A stretch of 64,000 bases of DNA from Selenomonadales bacterium. GTDB lineage: Bacteria > Bacillota > Negativicutes > Selenomonadales > Selenomonadaceae. Positions 42,465 through 51,074 of the stretch are shown in pieces (the stretch's first letter is position 1; every line of letters begins with the position of its first letter). The stretch lies in NCBI GenBank assembly GCA_900769615.1, contig CAAGHH010000020.1, forward strand, positions 1 to 64,000. The letters are read 5' to 3'. The notes beneath the pieces are model-generated. The model was not told the DNA's origin, made no database searches, and saw nothing but the letters and a program-made list of their open reading frames with translations. The translations under genes and the position numbers were made by a program.

Positions 42465-42836
42465 TTGCAGATAACACCACCAATTAATTTGCCGGACAAA
42501 AGTCAAATGCTGGCTGATTCAGCGATGCTGGCAAAAAAAGATAAAGAGCTTAAGGAAGCCTGCAAGGGCTTTGAAGCAATGTTTCTCTCGATGATGTATA
42601 AGGAAATGCGGGCAACCGTTCCTGAAAACACCTTGTTTGGTAAATCAAACGGTGAAAAAATATTTGAAGATATGCGTGATACTGAACTGATGAAAAATGT
42701 TGCTGAAGCTGGTGGTGTCGGTCTAAGTGACATGCTTTATCGGCAGCTTTCACCGCAGGTAAAGGCTAGAGAGCAGGCAAGTGAGCAGGGGGCTCTCATG
42801 GCCAAGGAAGCAGCAGCTAAGATTTCGCATAAATAA
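42465..42836 (+). CDS. flgJ: Rod-binding protein, FlgJ N-terminal type
   Basis: A 123-aa protein matching only the rod-capping half of FlgJ (KELKEACKGFEAMFLSMMYKEMRATVP, GEKIFEDMRDTELMKNVAEAGGVGLSDM). The muramidase half of enteric FlgJ is absent, as in many Firmicutes, so another hydrolase must open the wall for the rod. Start is TTG 42465 with GAGGGGG before it. Confidence 0.9.
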   Translation: MQITPPINLPDKSQMLADSAMLAKKDKELKEACKGFEAMFLSMMYKEMRATVPENTLFGKSNGEKIFEDMRDTELMKNVAEAGGVGLSDMLYRQLSPQVKAREQASEQGALMAKEAAAKISHK

Positions 42837-42848
42837 AGACTGCTTAAG

Positions 42849-42883
42849 GAAAAAGCCTTTTCATAGGAGAAGGCTTTTTCTTG
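42849..42883 (+). terminator. Terminator of the flagellar operon
   Basis: GAAAAAGCCTT / AAGGCTTTTTC, short loop, arms with A5 and T5. Confidence 0.85.
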
Positions 42884-42899
42884 ATATATTGATGTTTTT

Positions 42900-44396
42900 A
42901 TGGAGATGTTATTGTTGAACAGGTTTTATCGGAAAGTCATATTAATATTAGGTATCGTTTGGTGCTGTGTGCCGGTGTGGACATTAGCAGCAAGTTTAAA
43001 TAATGTCCGCTATCATAGTGGCAGTGAACATGACAGGCTAGTGTTTGACTGGTCAGAAATGCCTTTATATAATGTGCAGGTAGCAAATAATGGTCAAAAG
43101 CTGGTATTTGATTTTGCGGAGGCAACGGGCAAAAAAATAGCGGCAGGCTATAAAAGTTCACGGCTTGCTTCAGTAGAGTATAAACAAAAGGGTAAACATA
43201 TTTTGGTTACACTCAATTTAAAAGCCGGTATGACGTATAAAATTAATAATTTGCACGATCCGGCCAGGGTATTCATTGATATATTGCCGCGCAATGTGCA
43301 GAAAAAACCAGCAGGCAGTAAAAAAACAAGTCCTAAAACGAAGCCGATTGCTAATAGCAGTGAGAATTTAGGTAATATAACAGCTTTGAATTTTGATGGG
43401 CTTTATACAGAGCTGGCGGCGCCAGGCATTGCCAAACGAAAATATGTTTATTGGGATGATGATGGTCAGGTAACAGCTTATTTTGTCGAAGCGGATAAAA
43501 ATTTATATACATTAAAGCCAGTGCTGGCGCGGGGAATGGTACCGGGGCTGCAGACAACGAGTGCTATGTCAGATGCGCATGATGCAGTGGCGGCTATCAA
43601 CGCAACTTATTTTGCTGGTAATGGTGATATGATCGGCATGGTAAAAATAGCTGGGCAGATGGCAGGGACCACCTATTACCGTCGGACAGCCTTGGGACTG
43701 ACCGCTGACGGCCGGCCGGTTATGGATGAAATATCTTATCAGGGGGCAGTTACGATAGGTGCGGTGACATTGCCAGTAGCAGGCATTGACTGTGAACGTG
43801 GGGCTGATAGTCTGGTATTGTATAACAAGTGGTATGGACCCCATACCCGCACTAATGAATATGGCAAGGAATATACGGTAAGACAGGGCAAGGTAGTTGC
43901 TATTAGCACCGGTGATTCGAAAATTCCAGCTGATGGAGTAGTGGTATCGGTGCATGGTACGGCAGCAGCGGCACTGGCTGATGTTAAAATTGGTGATAAT
44001 GTGCAAATTGCTCAGGATTTAGGTTATAAATGGAATAATGTTCCTGATATTATGGGGGCAGGGCCGAGGTTAGTGCAAGCAGGTAATATAAATGTTACGG
44101 CAGCGGCTGAGGAGTTTCCCGGAGATATACGTTATGGGCGGGCTCCCCGCAGTGCGGTGGCAATTTTAAATAATGGCAATTATCTCTTTGGGGTAGTTGA
44201 TGGCCGGCAAAAAAGCAGTCATGGTCTTACGCTTACGGAATGGGCTAAGCTTTTGCAAAAATTTGGGGCGCGTGAGGCGATGAATTTAGATGGCGGCGGT
44301 TCAAGTGAACTGGTTATTGGTGGTGAAATTCAAAACTCGCCCTCAGATGGTCATGAACGCAATGTCGGCAGTGCGCTTATTATCGTAAAAAAGTAG
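42900..44396 (+). CDS. AMIN and phosphodiester-glycosidase domain protein
   Basis: An exported envelope protein of 498 aa. After a signal peptide (about 1-31) comes an AMIN-like domain (about 32-130; LVFDWSEMPLYNVQVANNG, RVFIDILPRN), which in other proteins binds peptidoglycan, then a Pro/Lys/Ser linker, then a NAGPA-type phosphodiester-glycosidase domain (about 190-498; AAINATYFAGNGDMIGM, PRSAVAIL, EAMNLDGGGSSELVIGG). It may cleave a sugar phosphodiester in the wall or periplasm; substrate unknown. ATG 42900 or TTG 42915 (after GGAGATG) could start it. Confidence 0.85.
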   Translation: MEMLLLNRFYRKVILILGIVWCCVPVWTLAASLNNVRYHSGSEHDRLVFDWSEMPLYNVQVANNGQKLVFDFAEATGKKIAAGYKSSRLASVEYKQKGKHILVTLNLKAGMTYKINNLHDPARVFIDILPRNVQKKPAGSKKTSPKTKPIANSSENLGNITALNFDGLYTELAAPGIAKRKYVYWDDDGQVTAYFVEADKNLYTLKPVLARGMVPGLQTTSAMSDAHDAVAAINATYFAGNGDMIGMVKIAGQMAGTTYYRRTALGLTADGRPVMDEISYQGAVTIGAVTLPVAGIDCERGADSLVLYNKWYGPHTRTNEYGKEYTVRQGKVVAISTGDSKIPADGVVVSVHGTAAAALADVKIGDNVQIAQDLGYKWNNVPDIMGAGPRLVQAGNINVTAAAEEFPGDIRYGRAPRSAVAILNNGNYLFGVVDGRQKSSHGLTLTEWAKLLQKFGAREAMNLDGGGSSELVIGGEIQNSPSDGHERNVGSALIIVKK

Positions 44397-44433
44397 AAAA
44401 TAATGAGTAAATGCTAATTGCTGGGTTTTGCCC

Positions 44434-44463
44434 TTGGCAAAACTTGAATAATGGCGTTATAAT
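44434..44463 (+). promoter_or_regulatory. Promoter of the S55 peptidase gene
   Basis: TTGGCA (44434-44439), 18 bases, TATAAT (44458-44463). Confidence 0.6.
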
Positions 44464-44514
44464 AAACTGAAACAGGAATATGACCTGTCATATAGCAAGA
44501 ATGAGGTGAATTTT

Positions 44515-46524
44515 TTGTGTAATTATACGAAAAAACTGGTAACATTATGCATGACGGCATTGTTAACAACGTTACCGGTGTTGCCAGCTTTGGCACTTGA
44601 TCCCGTTATGCCTCATGATCAAGTAAAACCAGGCATGTTTGGTACAGCTTATACTGTGGTGGACAGTACTGGTGAAATAAAAAACTTTAATGTTGATATT
44701 GTCGGCAATATGGATAATGGCAAGGGCAGTCAGCCAATGATTATGGCTAAAGCGTCAGGACCCGTTATTCAGGAAGCTGGTGGTATCCTGCAAGGGATGA
44801 GTGGCAGCCCAGTATATGTCAACGGATATTTGGTTGGTGCGGTAGCAGCGGGCATAAAAGAAATGACACCGTATACATTTTTTATTACGCCAATTGATGA
44901 GATGTTGCCACTCTGGAAAATGCCGGATCGCAAGAATATAACTAGACTGCGTACGATTGATTTAAAAAAAGCAGCTGCTGACAAGGCCAAACAAAAAGCT
45001 GAACAAGAAAAAAAGGAAGCTGAACCAGCGAAAGCTGATAATGCTGGTAAAATTTCGGGTGAAGAACTAGTAGCAAGAGCCCGCAAGGCAGCAGCCGAAG
45101 CGGCAAATGCCGAAACTAATGCTGGTGATGCAGCAGCAAAAAGTGATTCGCAAGCTATGGATACGGCTGTCACTGAAAGTGACGCTGAAGCTAAGCCTGA
45201 GATAACAGCTGAGCCCAAAAATGTCATGTATGTAGGAGGCTTTAATCAGGCTGGCTTAAATTTCTTGCGTCAGCAGCTTGATCCTAAAGGGCAATATAGT
45301 TTTATGCCAATGGGAAATGCTGGCAGCGCGTCAAACTTAAAGACGGATTATAATGCAACGCTGAAACCGGGCGCGGCGGTAGGCGTAGCAGTGGCTTATG
45401 GTGATTTTGCTGTTGGAGCAACCGGAACAGTTACGGCTGTTGATGGTAAAAACGTATTGGCTTTTGGGCATCCATTTTTGCATCGTGGCAACGTTAACTA
45501 CTTTATGACAGATGCAACGGTAGTAGGTACGATAAGTGGTCAGAGCAATGGTATGAAGATAGCCAATATCGGCAATATCATTGGTCGGGTGAATCAGGAC
45601 CGGGCTACGGGAATTGCTGGCAAATTAGGAGTGTTCCCTTCAGTGGTGCCAATTAAGGTAGCTGTCAAGGATAATTCGCTGGCAAAAGAGAAAAGCTTTG
45701 GTGCCAGCATTGCTTATGATGAGGATTTTTTAGCGCAGCTTAGTGGCGGTATAGCGTATGCTGCGCTTAGCAAGACAGCTGATGATTTGAGTGGCAGTAC
45801 GGCTAAGGTTGATTTTAAAATCAGAACCAATGCGGTAAAAGATGGTATAGTCAGCCGCAGTAACATGTTTTATAACAAAGCGGATGTCGGGCAGATAGCG
45901 ATGACTGAGCTCATGCAGGCTATGGATATTATTTGTCAAAATGGCGAGCAGGAATCAGACATAATAGATGTTAATGTCAATGTAACGGTTGATAGTGATC
46001 GCAAGACAGCTGTGATTATTTCAGCAGTGCCGGACAAAAAGAAAGTAAAACCAGGTGATACGGTAAAATTTACTACGACGATAAAACCGTATCGTAAATC
46101 GAAAGAAACGGTAGTAATACCGTTTAAGGTTCCGCTTACGCAGCCAGCTGGCGTGATGAATGTCGATGTTCGTGGAGGCGGGTTAGTGCCGGTAACGGCG
46201 TTGATGGTCTTGCAGCAAAGCGGGATTGACATTAATAGTGAAAATGAAACGAAACAAACTACTACGGCGGATAAATTGAAAAAATTACAGGAAAATGGGC
46301 GCAATAATGAAATAATTATTACGCCGGGGGTGCAGCAGCCGCTTTCGCCCCAGCAACAGCAAAAAATATTGCAGGAAGCTTTAAGTAAAAAACAAGCCGC
46401 AGGGCATAAGGCAAATCTTTTGGATAGTGCTAAAAAAGATTTGAAGGCCGGCGAAACTAAATATGAAACTAATTATATAATCGAAAATGTTATTCATACC
46501 AGCTTGCAGATTGAGAGAAAGTAA
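44515..46524 (+). CDS. SpoIVB-like S55 peptidase, permuted order
   Basis: An exported serine-peptidase-like protein of 669 aa. Signal peptide to about residue 27. Ser96 lies in QGMSGSPVYVNG; a likely His319 lies in AFGHPFLHRG. In B. subtilis SpoIVB the histidine comes first and the GMSGSP serine near the end, so the domain order here is circularly permuted. Between the halves is an Ala/Lys/Glu-rich, coiled-coil-prone insert (about 145-240). The C-terminal third holds a beta-domain and a Gln-rich stretch (PLSPQQQQK). TTG 44515 follows GAGGTG by 6 bases; a GTG at 44506 overlaps that SD sequence. Target unknown. Confidence 0.82.
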   Translation: MCNYTKKLVTLCMTALLTTLPVLPALALDPVMPHDQVKPGMFGTAYTVVDSTGEIKNFNVDIVGNMDNGKGSQPMIMAKASGPVIQEAGGILQGMSGSPVYVNGYLVGAVAAGIKEMTPYTFFITPIDEMLPLWKMPDRKNITRLRTIDLKKAAADKAKQKAEQEKKEAEPAKADNAGKISGEELVARARKAAAEAANAETNAGDAAAKSDSQAMDTAVTESDAEAKPEITAEPKNVMYVGGFNQAGLNFLRQQLDPKGQYSFMPMGNAGSASNLKTDYNATLKPGAAVGVAVAYGDFAVGATGTVTAVDGKNVLAFGHPFLHRGNVNYFMTDATVVGTISGQSNGMKIANIGNIIGRVNQDRATGIAGKLGVFPSVVPIKVAVKDNSLAKEKSFGASIAYDEDFLAQLSGGIAYAALSKTADDLSGSTAKVDFKIRTNAVKDGIVSRSNMFYNKADVGQIAMTELMQAMDIICQNGEQESDIIDVNVNVTVDSDRKTAVIISAVPDKKKVKPGDTVKFTTTIKPYRKSKETVVIPFKVPLTQPAGVMNVDVRGGGLVPVTALMVLQQSGIDINSENETKQTTTADKLKKLQENGRNNEIIITPGVQQPLSPQQQQKILQEALSKKQAAGHKANLLDSAKKDLKAGETKYETNYIIENVIHTSLQIERK

Positions 46525-46534
46525 CGCAATGCTA

Positions 46535-46563
46535 TTGTCATAGCTGGCTGATAATGGTAAACT
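46535..46563 (+). promoter_or_regulatory. Promoter of murA
   Basis: TTGTCA (46535-46540), 17 bases, TAAACT (46558-46563), the same hexamers as before porin 1. Confidence 0.55.
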
Positions 46564-46611
46564 AATGGTTGATGTCTTAAAGGACGCGGCTATAGGAGGA
46601 AAACGAACTTA

Positions 46612-47877
46612 ATGGAAAAGTTGATTATACATGGGGGCAGGCGGCTTAATGGTCGGGTAAAAATAAGTGGCGCGAAGAACGCTGTATTGCCGATTATTGC
46701 AGCAACGCTTTTAGGACAGGAAGCACCAAGCCTGTTGGATGAGGTTCCGGCTCTAGAAGATGTGCATACTATTACTGAGGTGCTAAAGAAGTTAGGCGTG
46801 AAGGCTGATTTTGACAGCAGCAAGCATCAGCTTCGAGTAGATAGCACCGTAATTGGCAGCTGTGAAGCACCGTATGATCTGGTTCGCAAGATGCGTGCGT
46901 CATTTTTGATAATGGGACCACTATTAGCCCGTTGCGGGCAGGCGAAGATATCGCTTCCAGGCGGCTGTGCTATCGGTACGCGACCGATAGATTTGCATCT
47001 TAAAGGATTTGAGGCGTTAGGGGCGCAGATACGAATTGGTCATGGCTTTATTGAGGCTGCTGCACCAGAAGGTTTGAAAGGTGCCAAGATATATCTTGAC
47101 TTCCCTAGCGTTGGCGCAACGGAAAATATTATTATGGCAGCTTCAATGGCAGAAGGGCAGACGATATTAGAAAATCCTGCTCAGGAGCCGGAAATCGTTG
47201 ACTTAGCTAACTATCTCAATGTGATGGGGGCTAAGATTCGTGGCGCTGGAACGAATGTTATTAAAATTGACGGTGTATCCAAGCTGGTGGGTCGTGATTA
47301 TACCATTATCCCTGACCGGATTGAAGCTGGAACCTATATGGTAGCAGCGGCTATGACGCAGGGAGATGTTTATATCGAAAATGCTATCAGTGAGCATTTA
47401 AAACCAGTAATTGCCAAGCTAAAGGAAGCTGGTGTTACTATTGAAGAGGATATTAGTGGTATACGGGTTTCCTGTGATAGGAGGACTCAGGCCGTCGATA
47501 TAAAGACTATGCCATATCCGGGCTTTCCAACTGATATGCAGGCGCAGTTTATGGCGATGCTGGCTATATCAACTGGTACTGGCATGGTTACTGAAACGGT
47601 ATTTGAGAATCGCTTTATGCATGTCGATGAATTAAAGCGCATGGGAGCTAATATAAGAATTGACGGCAGAACCTCAGTCGTTGAAGGCGTGGAGCGTTTG
47701 ACTGGCTGTCAGGTAAAGGCTACTGATTTGCGAGCTGGTGCGGCTATGGTATTGGCTGGTTTAGTAGCAGATGGCGAAACGCAAGTGGGTTATATTCATC
47801 ACATTGACCGTGGGTATGACAATCTGGTAGATAAATTAGTAGGTCTTGGTGCAGATATCAGCCGGGTTGATCAATAA
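46612..47877 (+). CDS. murA: UDP-GlcNAc enolpyruvyl transferase
   Basis: First committed step of peptidoglycan synthesis: adds enolpyruvate from PEP to UDP-GlcNAc. It is 421 aa. [16 protein letters not shown] at the N-terminus, the catalytic Cys119 in [18 protein letters not shown] (a fosfomycin-sensitive form, since the Cys is kept), and the [15 protein letters not shown] block. ATG follows AGGAGG. Confidence 0.97.
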   Translation: MEKLIIHGGRRLNGRVKISGAKNAVLPIIAATLLGQEAPSLLDEVPALEDVHTITEVLKKLGVKADFDSSKHQLRVDSTVIGSCEAPYDLVRKMRASFLIMGPLLARCGQAKISLPGGCAIGTRPIDLHLKGFEALGAQIRIGHGFIEAAAPEGLKGAKIYLDFPSVGATENIIMAASMAEGQTILENPAQEPEIVDLANYLNVMGAKIRGAGTNVIKIDGVSKLVGRDYTIIPDRIEAGTYMVAAAMTQGDVYIENAISEHLKPVIAKLKEAGVTIEEDISGIRVSCDRRTQAVDIKTMPYPGFPTDMQAQFMAMLAISTGTGMVTETVFENRFMHVDELKRMGANIRIDGRTSVVEGVERLTGCQVKATDLRAGAAMVLAGLVADGETQVGYIHHIDRGYDNLVDKLVGLGADISRVDQ

Positions 47878-47886
47878 AAGCAGTAT

Positions 47887-47922
47887 AAAAATAGTGCTGG
47901 CGTGTTGCTGGCACTATTTTTT
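47887..47922 (+). terminator. Terminator of murA
   Basis: AAAATAGTGC / GCACTATTTT around a 12-nt loop, then TTATT. Confidence 0.8.
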
Positions 47923-48015
47923 ATTGGTTAACTTGTTTTACTGGACAAATACTAAGCAATAATGCCAAAGAAAATGATGGCACTTTTTAGAAAATTACTT
48001 CTTTAGGTTTACAGG

Positions 48016-48044
48016 TTGACAGTTATTTTTTATGGTGCTAAGAT
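48016..48044 (+). promoter_or_regulatory. Promoter of cstA
   Basis: TTGACA (48016-48021), 17 bases, TAAGAT (48039-48044); start near 48051. Confidence 0.7.
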
Positions 48045-48050
48045 ACGCTT

Positions 48051-48167
48051 CATAAGAAAGCCCGATCGCAATGGCGCGGTCATAGCTGATTACTGCATTT
48101 TGTGTGCAGGGTTAAACAGTTAAATCCCGCCAGTGTTATGGGGCAGGATTTATTTTTTTATTATTTT
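48051..48167 (+). promoter_or_regulatory. Leader with attenuator before cstA
   Basis: Two hairpins, GATCGC/GCGGTC (about 48063-48081, one G-U) and CTGCA/TGCAG (about 48093-48109), are followed by AAATCC-C-GCC / GGG-C-A-GGATTT-like stem (48122-48151, one mismatch) and a T-run (48150-48159). The last has the form of an intrinsic terminator placed just before the cstA SD sequence. No known riboswitch consensus is recognised. Confidence 0.55.
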
Positions 48168-48182
48168 TAGAAAGAAGGATTC

Positions 48183-49865
48183 ATGATGAATGGTTTAACA
48201 CTTGTTGGACTGGCCATCGTTGTATTCGCTGCAGGTTACCTTGTTTATGGACGTTGGCTGACTAAAACCTGGGGAATCGACCCGACGGCGAAAACGCCAG
48301 CAGTTGAATTTGAAGATGGACAGGATTATGCGCCGGCTTCGCGCTTTACGGTATTTTCGCATCAGTTTTCATCGATAACTGGTGCAGGTCCAGTAACCGG
48401 ACCGATTATTGCCGCTATGTTTGGCTGGCTGCCGGCACTCCTTTGGATTTTGATTGGTGGTGTATTCTTTGGTGCGGTTCAGGATTTTACCGCCCTTTAT
48501 GCTTCCGTTAAAAACAAAGGCAAATCAATGGGGATGCTCATTGAGCAGTATGTAGGCAAGACTGGCCGCCGCCTGTTCCTGCTTTTCTGCTGGCTCTTTA
48601 CGCTGCTGGTTTTAGCAGCATTTGCTGATATCATTGCTAATACGTTTAATGGCATGACGAAGGCCGGTACCCAGAATGTACCAGGCGCACAGGCTGCTTC
48701 GATATCAATGCTTTATATTTTTGTTGCTATGATTTTTGGTGAGTATATCCGTCGGTTTAAGCCGTCGGGCGCGGTTAAATTCTGTGTTGCGGTAGTATTG
48801 GTTATTGCTATGTTTGCTATCGGTATGCAGTTCCCGCTTTATTTTGATGCTCAGACCTGGCGTTATGTAACCTTTGGTTATTGCTTTATCGCGTCAGTCC
48901 TTCCAATGTGGCTTTTGATGGAACCGCGTGATTATCTGAGTGCATTCCTGCTCTTGGGTATGGTATTTGGCGGTGTCGTTGGTGTTCTGGTAGCTAATCC
49001 GACGATTAATATGCCGGCATTTGTTGGTTTTGAAGTAAATGGCAAACCGTTATTCCCGATTCTCTTTATTACTATAGCTTGTGGTGCGGTTTCTGGTTTC
49101 CACAGTCTGGTATCTTCGGGAACTTCTTCTAAAGCTATCGCTAATGAAAAAGATATGCTGCCAGTTGGTTATGGCTCCATGTTAGTTGAGTGTATCCTGG
49201 GTGTTGTGGCACTGGTTATTGCTTGTGCAGCTGCATCTAATGGCGTTATGCCTAAGGGTACGCCATTCCAGATTTTTGCTGGAGCAATCAGTGGTTTCTT
49301 CCAAATGTTTGGCCTGCCGGCTGGAGTTTCAGCTTGCATTATCACGATGTGTGTATCGGCACTGGCTATGACGACAATTGACTCAGTAGCCCGTATCGGC
49401 CGAATGTCTTTTCAGGAATTGTTTACCCCGAGCGAAGGTGAGCAGGCAGGAAGCTTTGCCGCTCTTTGCATGAATAAATATTTCTCAACGATTGTTACGT
49501 TGCTTTTGGCTTATTTCCTTTGCCTGGCAGGTTATATGAATATTTGGCCGCTTTTCGGTGCAGCTAACCAGCTTCTTTCGGCCTTGGTACTGATATCTTT
49601 GGCTGTTTTCCTGCGTACTACTGGACGCAAAGGCTGGATGCTCTACGTGCCAATGGTATTCATGTTCATTGTTACGATGACAGCACTTGTTATGAGCGTA
49701 GTTGGCATTGTTGGCAAATTACAGGCAGGAAACTTTGTGTTAATGGTTGATGGTTTACAGCTGGTTATTGCACTGGCACTTATGACCTTGGCTGTTTTGG
49801 TTGTAAAGCATTGTGGCAAGGAACTGGTTAGCGGCAAGGCTGAAATGCCGCAGGTTAGTGAATAA
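48183..49865 (+). CDS. cstA: CstA-family carbon starvation transporter
   Basis: A polytopic membrane protein of 560 aa with about 16 hydrophobic segments. CstA markers: FSSITGAGPVTGPIIAAMFGWLP near residues 60-82, the GAVQDFTALYASVKNKGKS loop, and FHSLVSSGTSSKAIANEKD. Family members carry peptides or pyruvate; E. coli BtsT takes up pyruvate. The start ATG 48183 (or 48186) follows GAAGGA. Confidence 0.93.
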   Translation: MMNGLTLVGLAIVVFAAGYLVYGRWLTKTWGIDPTAKTPAVEFEDGQDYAPASRFTVFSHQFSSITGAGPVTGPIIAAMFGWLPALLWILIGGVFFGAVQDFTALYASVKNKGKSMGMLIEQYVGKTGRRLFLLFCWLFTLLVLAAFADIIANTFNGMTKAGTQNVPGAQAASISMLYIFVAMIFGEYIRRFKPSGAVKFCVAVVLVIAMFAIGMQFPLYFDAQTWRYVTFGYCFIASVLPMWLLMEPRDYLSAFLLLGMVFGGVVGVLVANPTINMPAFVGFEVNGKPLFPILFITIACGAVSGFHSLVSSGTSSKAIANEKDMLPVGYGSMLVECILGVVALVIACAAASNGVMPKGTPFQIFAGAISGFFQMFGLPAGVSACIITMCVSALAMTTIDSVARIGRMSFQELFTPSEGEQAGSFAALCMNKYFSTIVTLLLAYFLCLAGYMNIWPLFGAANQLLSALVLISLAVFLRTTGRKGWMLYVPMVFMFIVTMTALVMSVVGIVGKLQAGNFVLMVDGLQLVIALALMTLAVLVVKHCGKELVSGKAEMPQVSE

Positions 49866-49907
49866 AACCACCGGCTGAAACGTAAAAATAAATAACCTAA
49901 GTCAATC

Positions 49908-49941
49908 AGAGCATTTCTGTAGCGAGCAGAAATGCTCTTTT
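49908..49941 (+). terminator. Terminator of cstA
   Basis: Perfect 12-bp stem AGAGCATTTCTG / CAGAAATGCTCT, 7-nt loop, TTT after. Confidence 0.88.
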
Positions 49942-49991
49942 CTGCTAAAGCCCTTTTCATAATGCTGGTATTCTGCTATAATTGTATTGTT

Positions 49992-50068
49992 GCGGTTGTA
50001 GCTCAGATGGATAGAGCGTCCGCCTCCTAAGCGGCAGGTCGTGAGTTCGACTCTCACCAATCGCACCA
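49992..50068 (+). tRNA. tRNA-Arg(CCT)
   Basis: A full cloverleaf of 77 nt with encoded CCA. Acceptor GCGGTTG / CAATCGC, D-arm with AGCTCAGATGGATAGAGC, anticodon loop CTCCTAA (anticodon CCT, reads AGG arginine codons) and T-arm GTTCGACTC. A TATAAT at 49977-49982 lies right before it (its -35, TTTTCA, is weak). Confidence 0.95.
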
Positions 50069-50079
50069 TTTAGCGCGTT

Positions 50080-50115
50080 TAATTCCCAAGAAAAATTTTC
50101 TTGGGAATTTTTTTA
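50080..50115 (+). terminator. Terminator of the tRNA gene
   Basis: AATTCCCAAGAAAA / TTTTCTTGGGAATT stem followed by TTTTTTT. Confidence 0.9.
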
Positions 50116-50227
50116 GTTTGCGTTAATTTGACGAAAATTAAATACTTATGCTAAAGTAAATAACGTGTTGAGGTGCTGATAGTAAACAGCAAGCAGAATA
50201 AAGTTACATTATGAGAGGTGGATTGTT

Positions 50228-50821
50228 TTGTTAAAACGAGTATTCCTTTCGGCAGTGGTGATGTTCATCGTTGTATGTATGTGTTCAGTAGCGCTGGCAG
50301 CTACAATACAAGTAAAAAAGGGTTCACGGGGACCGGCCGTAAGACAGGTGCAGACTTTATTAATGGAGCGGGGTTATTTGAATGAAGCACCAGATGGAGT
50401 TTGTGGACCTAATACGGAAAAAGCAATAAAGACTTTTCAACAGGCAAATGGACTAACCATTGATGGTATTTGCGGTAATGAGACCTATAGAGTTTTAAAT
50501 GGCGGAGCAGATTATGAACCGGCGGCTGGCAGCAGTGCTAACGGACAGGTTTTGTATATGTCGGCAACGGCCTATAGTGCGCAGGATCCAGGAAATTCAC
50601 CATATACAGCAACAGGAACGCTATTGCGGCATGGTGTAATAGCAGTTGACCCTGGAGTGATACCTTTGGGAACCCATGTATTTATACCAGGGTATGGTGA
50701 AGCTGTAGCTGAAGATACGGGCGGTGCTATTCATGGCGATCACATTGATGTGGCTTTTGATACGCATAGTGAAGCCTTGGCTTTTGGGCGGCAGTATGTT
50801 GAAGTATATATAATGGAATGA
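50228..50821 (+). CDS. Peptidoglycan-binding and 3D-domain protein
   Basis: An exported cell-wall protein of 197 aa: signal peptide (to about residue 24, VALAA), peptidoglycan-binding domain 1 (about 28-85; GPAVRQVQTLLMERGYL, DGVCGPNTEKAIKTFQ) and a C-terminal 3D domain (about 105-197; AVDPGVIPLGT, AEDTGGAIHGDHIDVAFDT) that carries the three conserved aspartates of MltA/resuscitation-type enzymes. Likely a lytic transglycosylase acting on the wall. The start is TTG with GAGAGGTGG before it. Confidence 0.9.
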   Translation: MLKRVFLSAVVMFIVVCMCSVALAATIQVKKGSRGPAVRQVQTLLMERGYLNEAPDGVCGPNTEKAIKTFQQANGLTIDGICGNETYRVLNGGADYEPAAGSSANGQVLYMSATAYSAQDPGNSPYTATGTLLRHGVIAVDPGVIPLGTHVFIPGYGEAVAEDTGGAIHGDHIDVAFDTHSEALAFGRQYVEVYIME

Positions 50822-50984
50822 ATTGCATAAAATTACAGTTATTAGGTATAAGCGTGCAATTTTTTTGTCGATAGACAAATAGCAAATGTAATAAAAAACA
50901 ATGCAAAAATGACTACTCTGGCGATAACGTCCATATTGAATATACAAGAATACAAAATAAATAACAGTTTTTTAAGAAAAACTG

Positions 50985-51013
50985 TTGACTAATGTAAATG
51001 TGTAACATATAAT
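50985..51013 (+). promoter_or_regulatory. Promoter of the liv operon
   Basis: TTGACT (50985-50990), 17 bases, TATAAT (51008-51013), one base off consensus in 12. Confidence 0.8.
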
Positions 51014-51074
51014 GGAAAACATCGTAAACGCGAAGAATTAAAAGAATCTTTGACGATTCAGAGGAGGAATTTAC

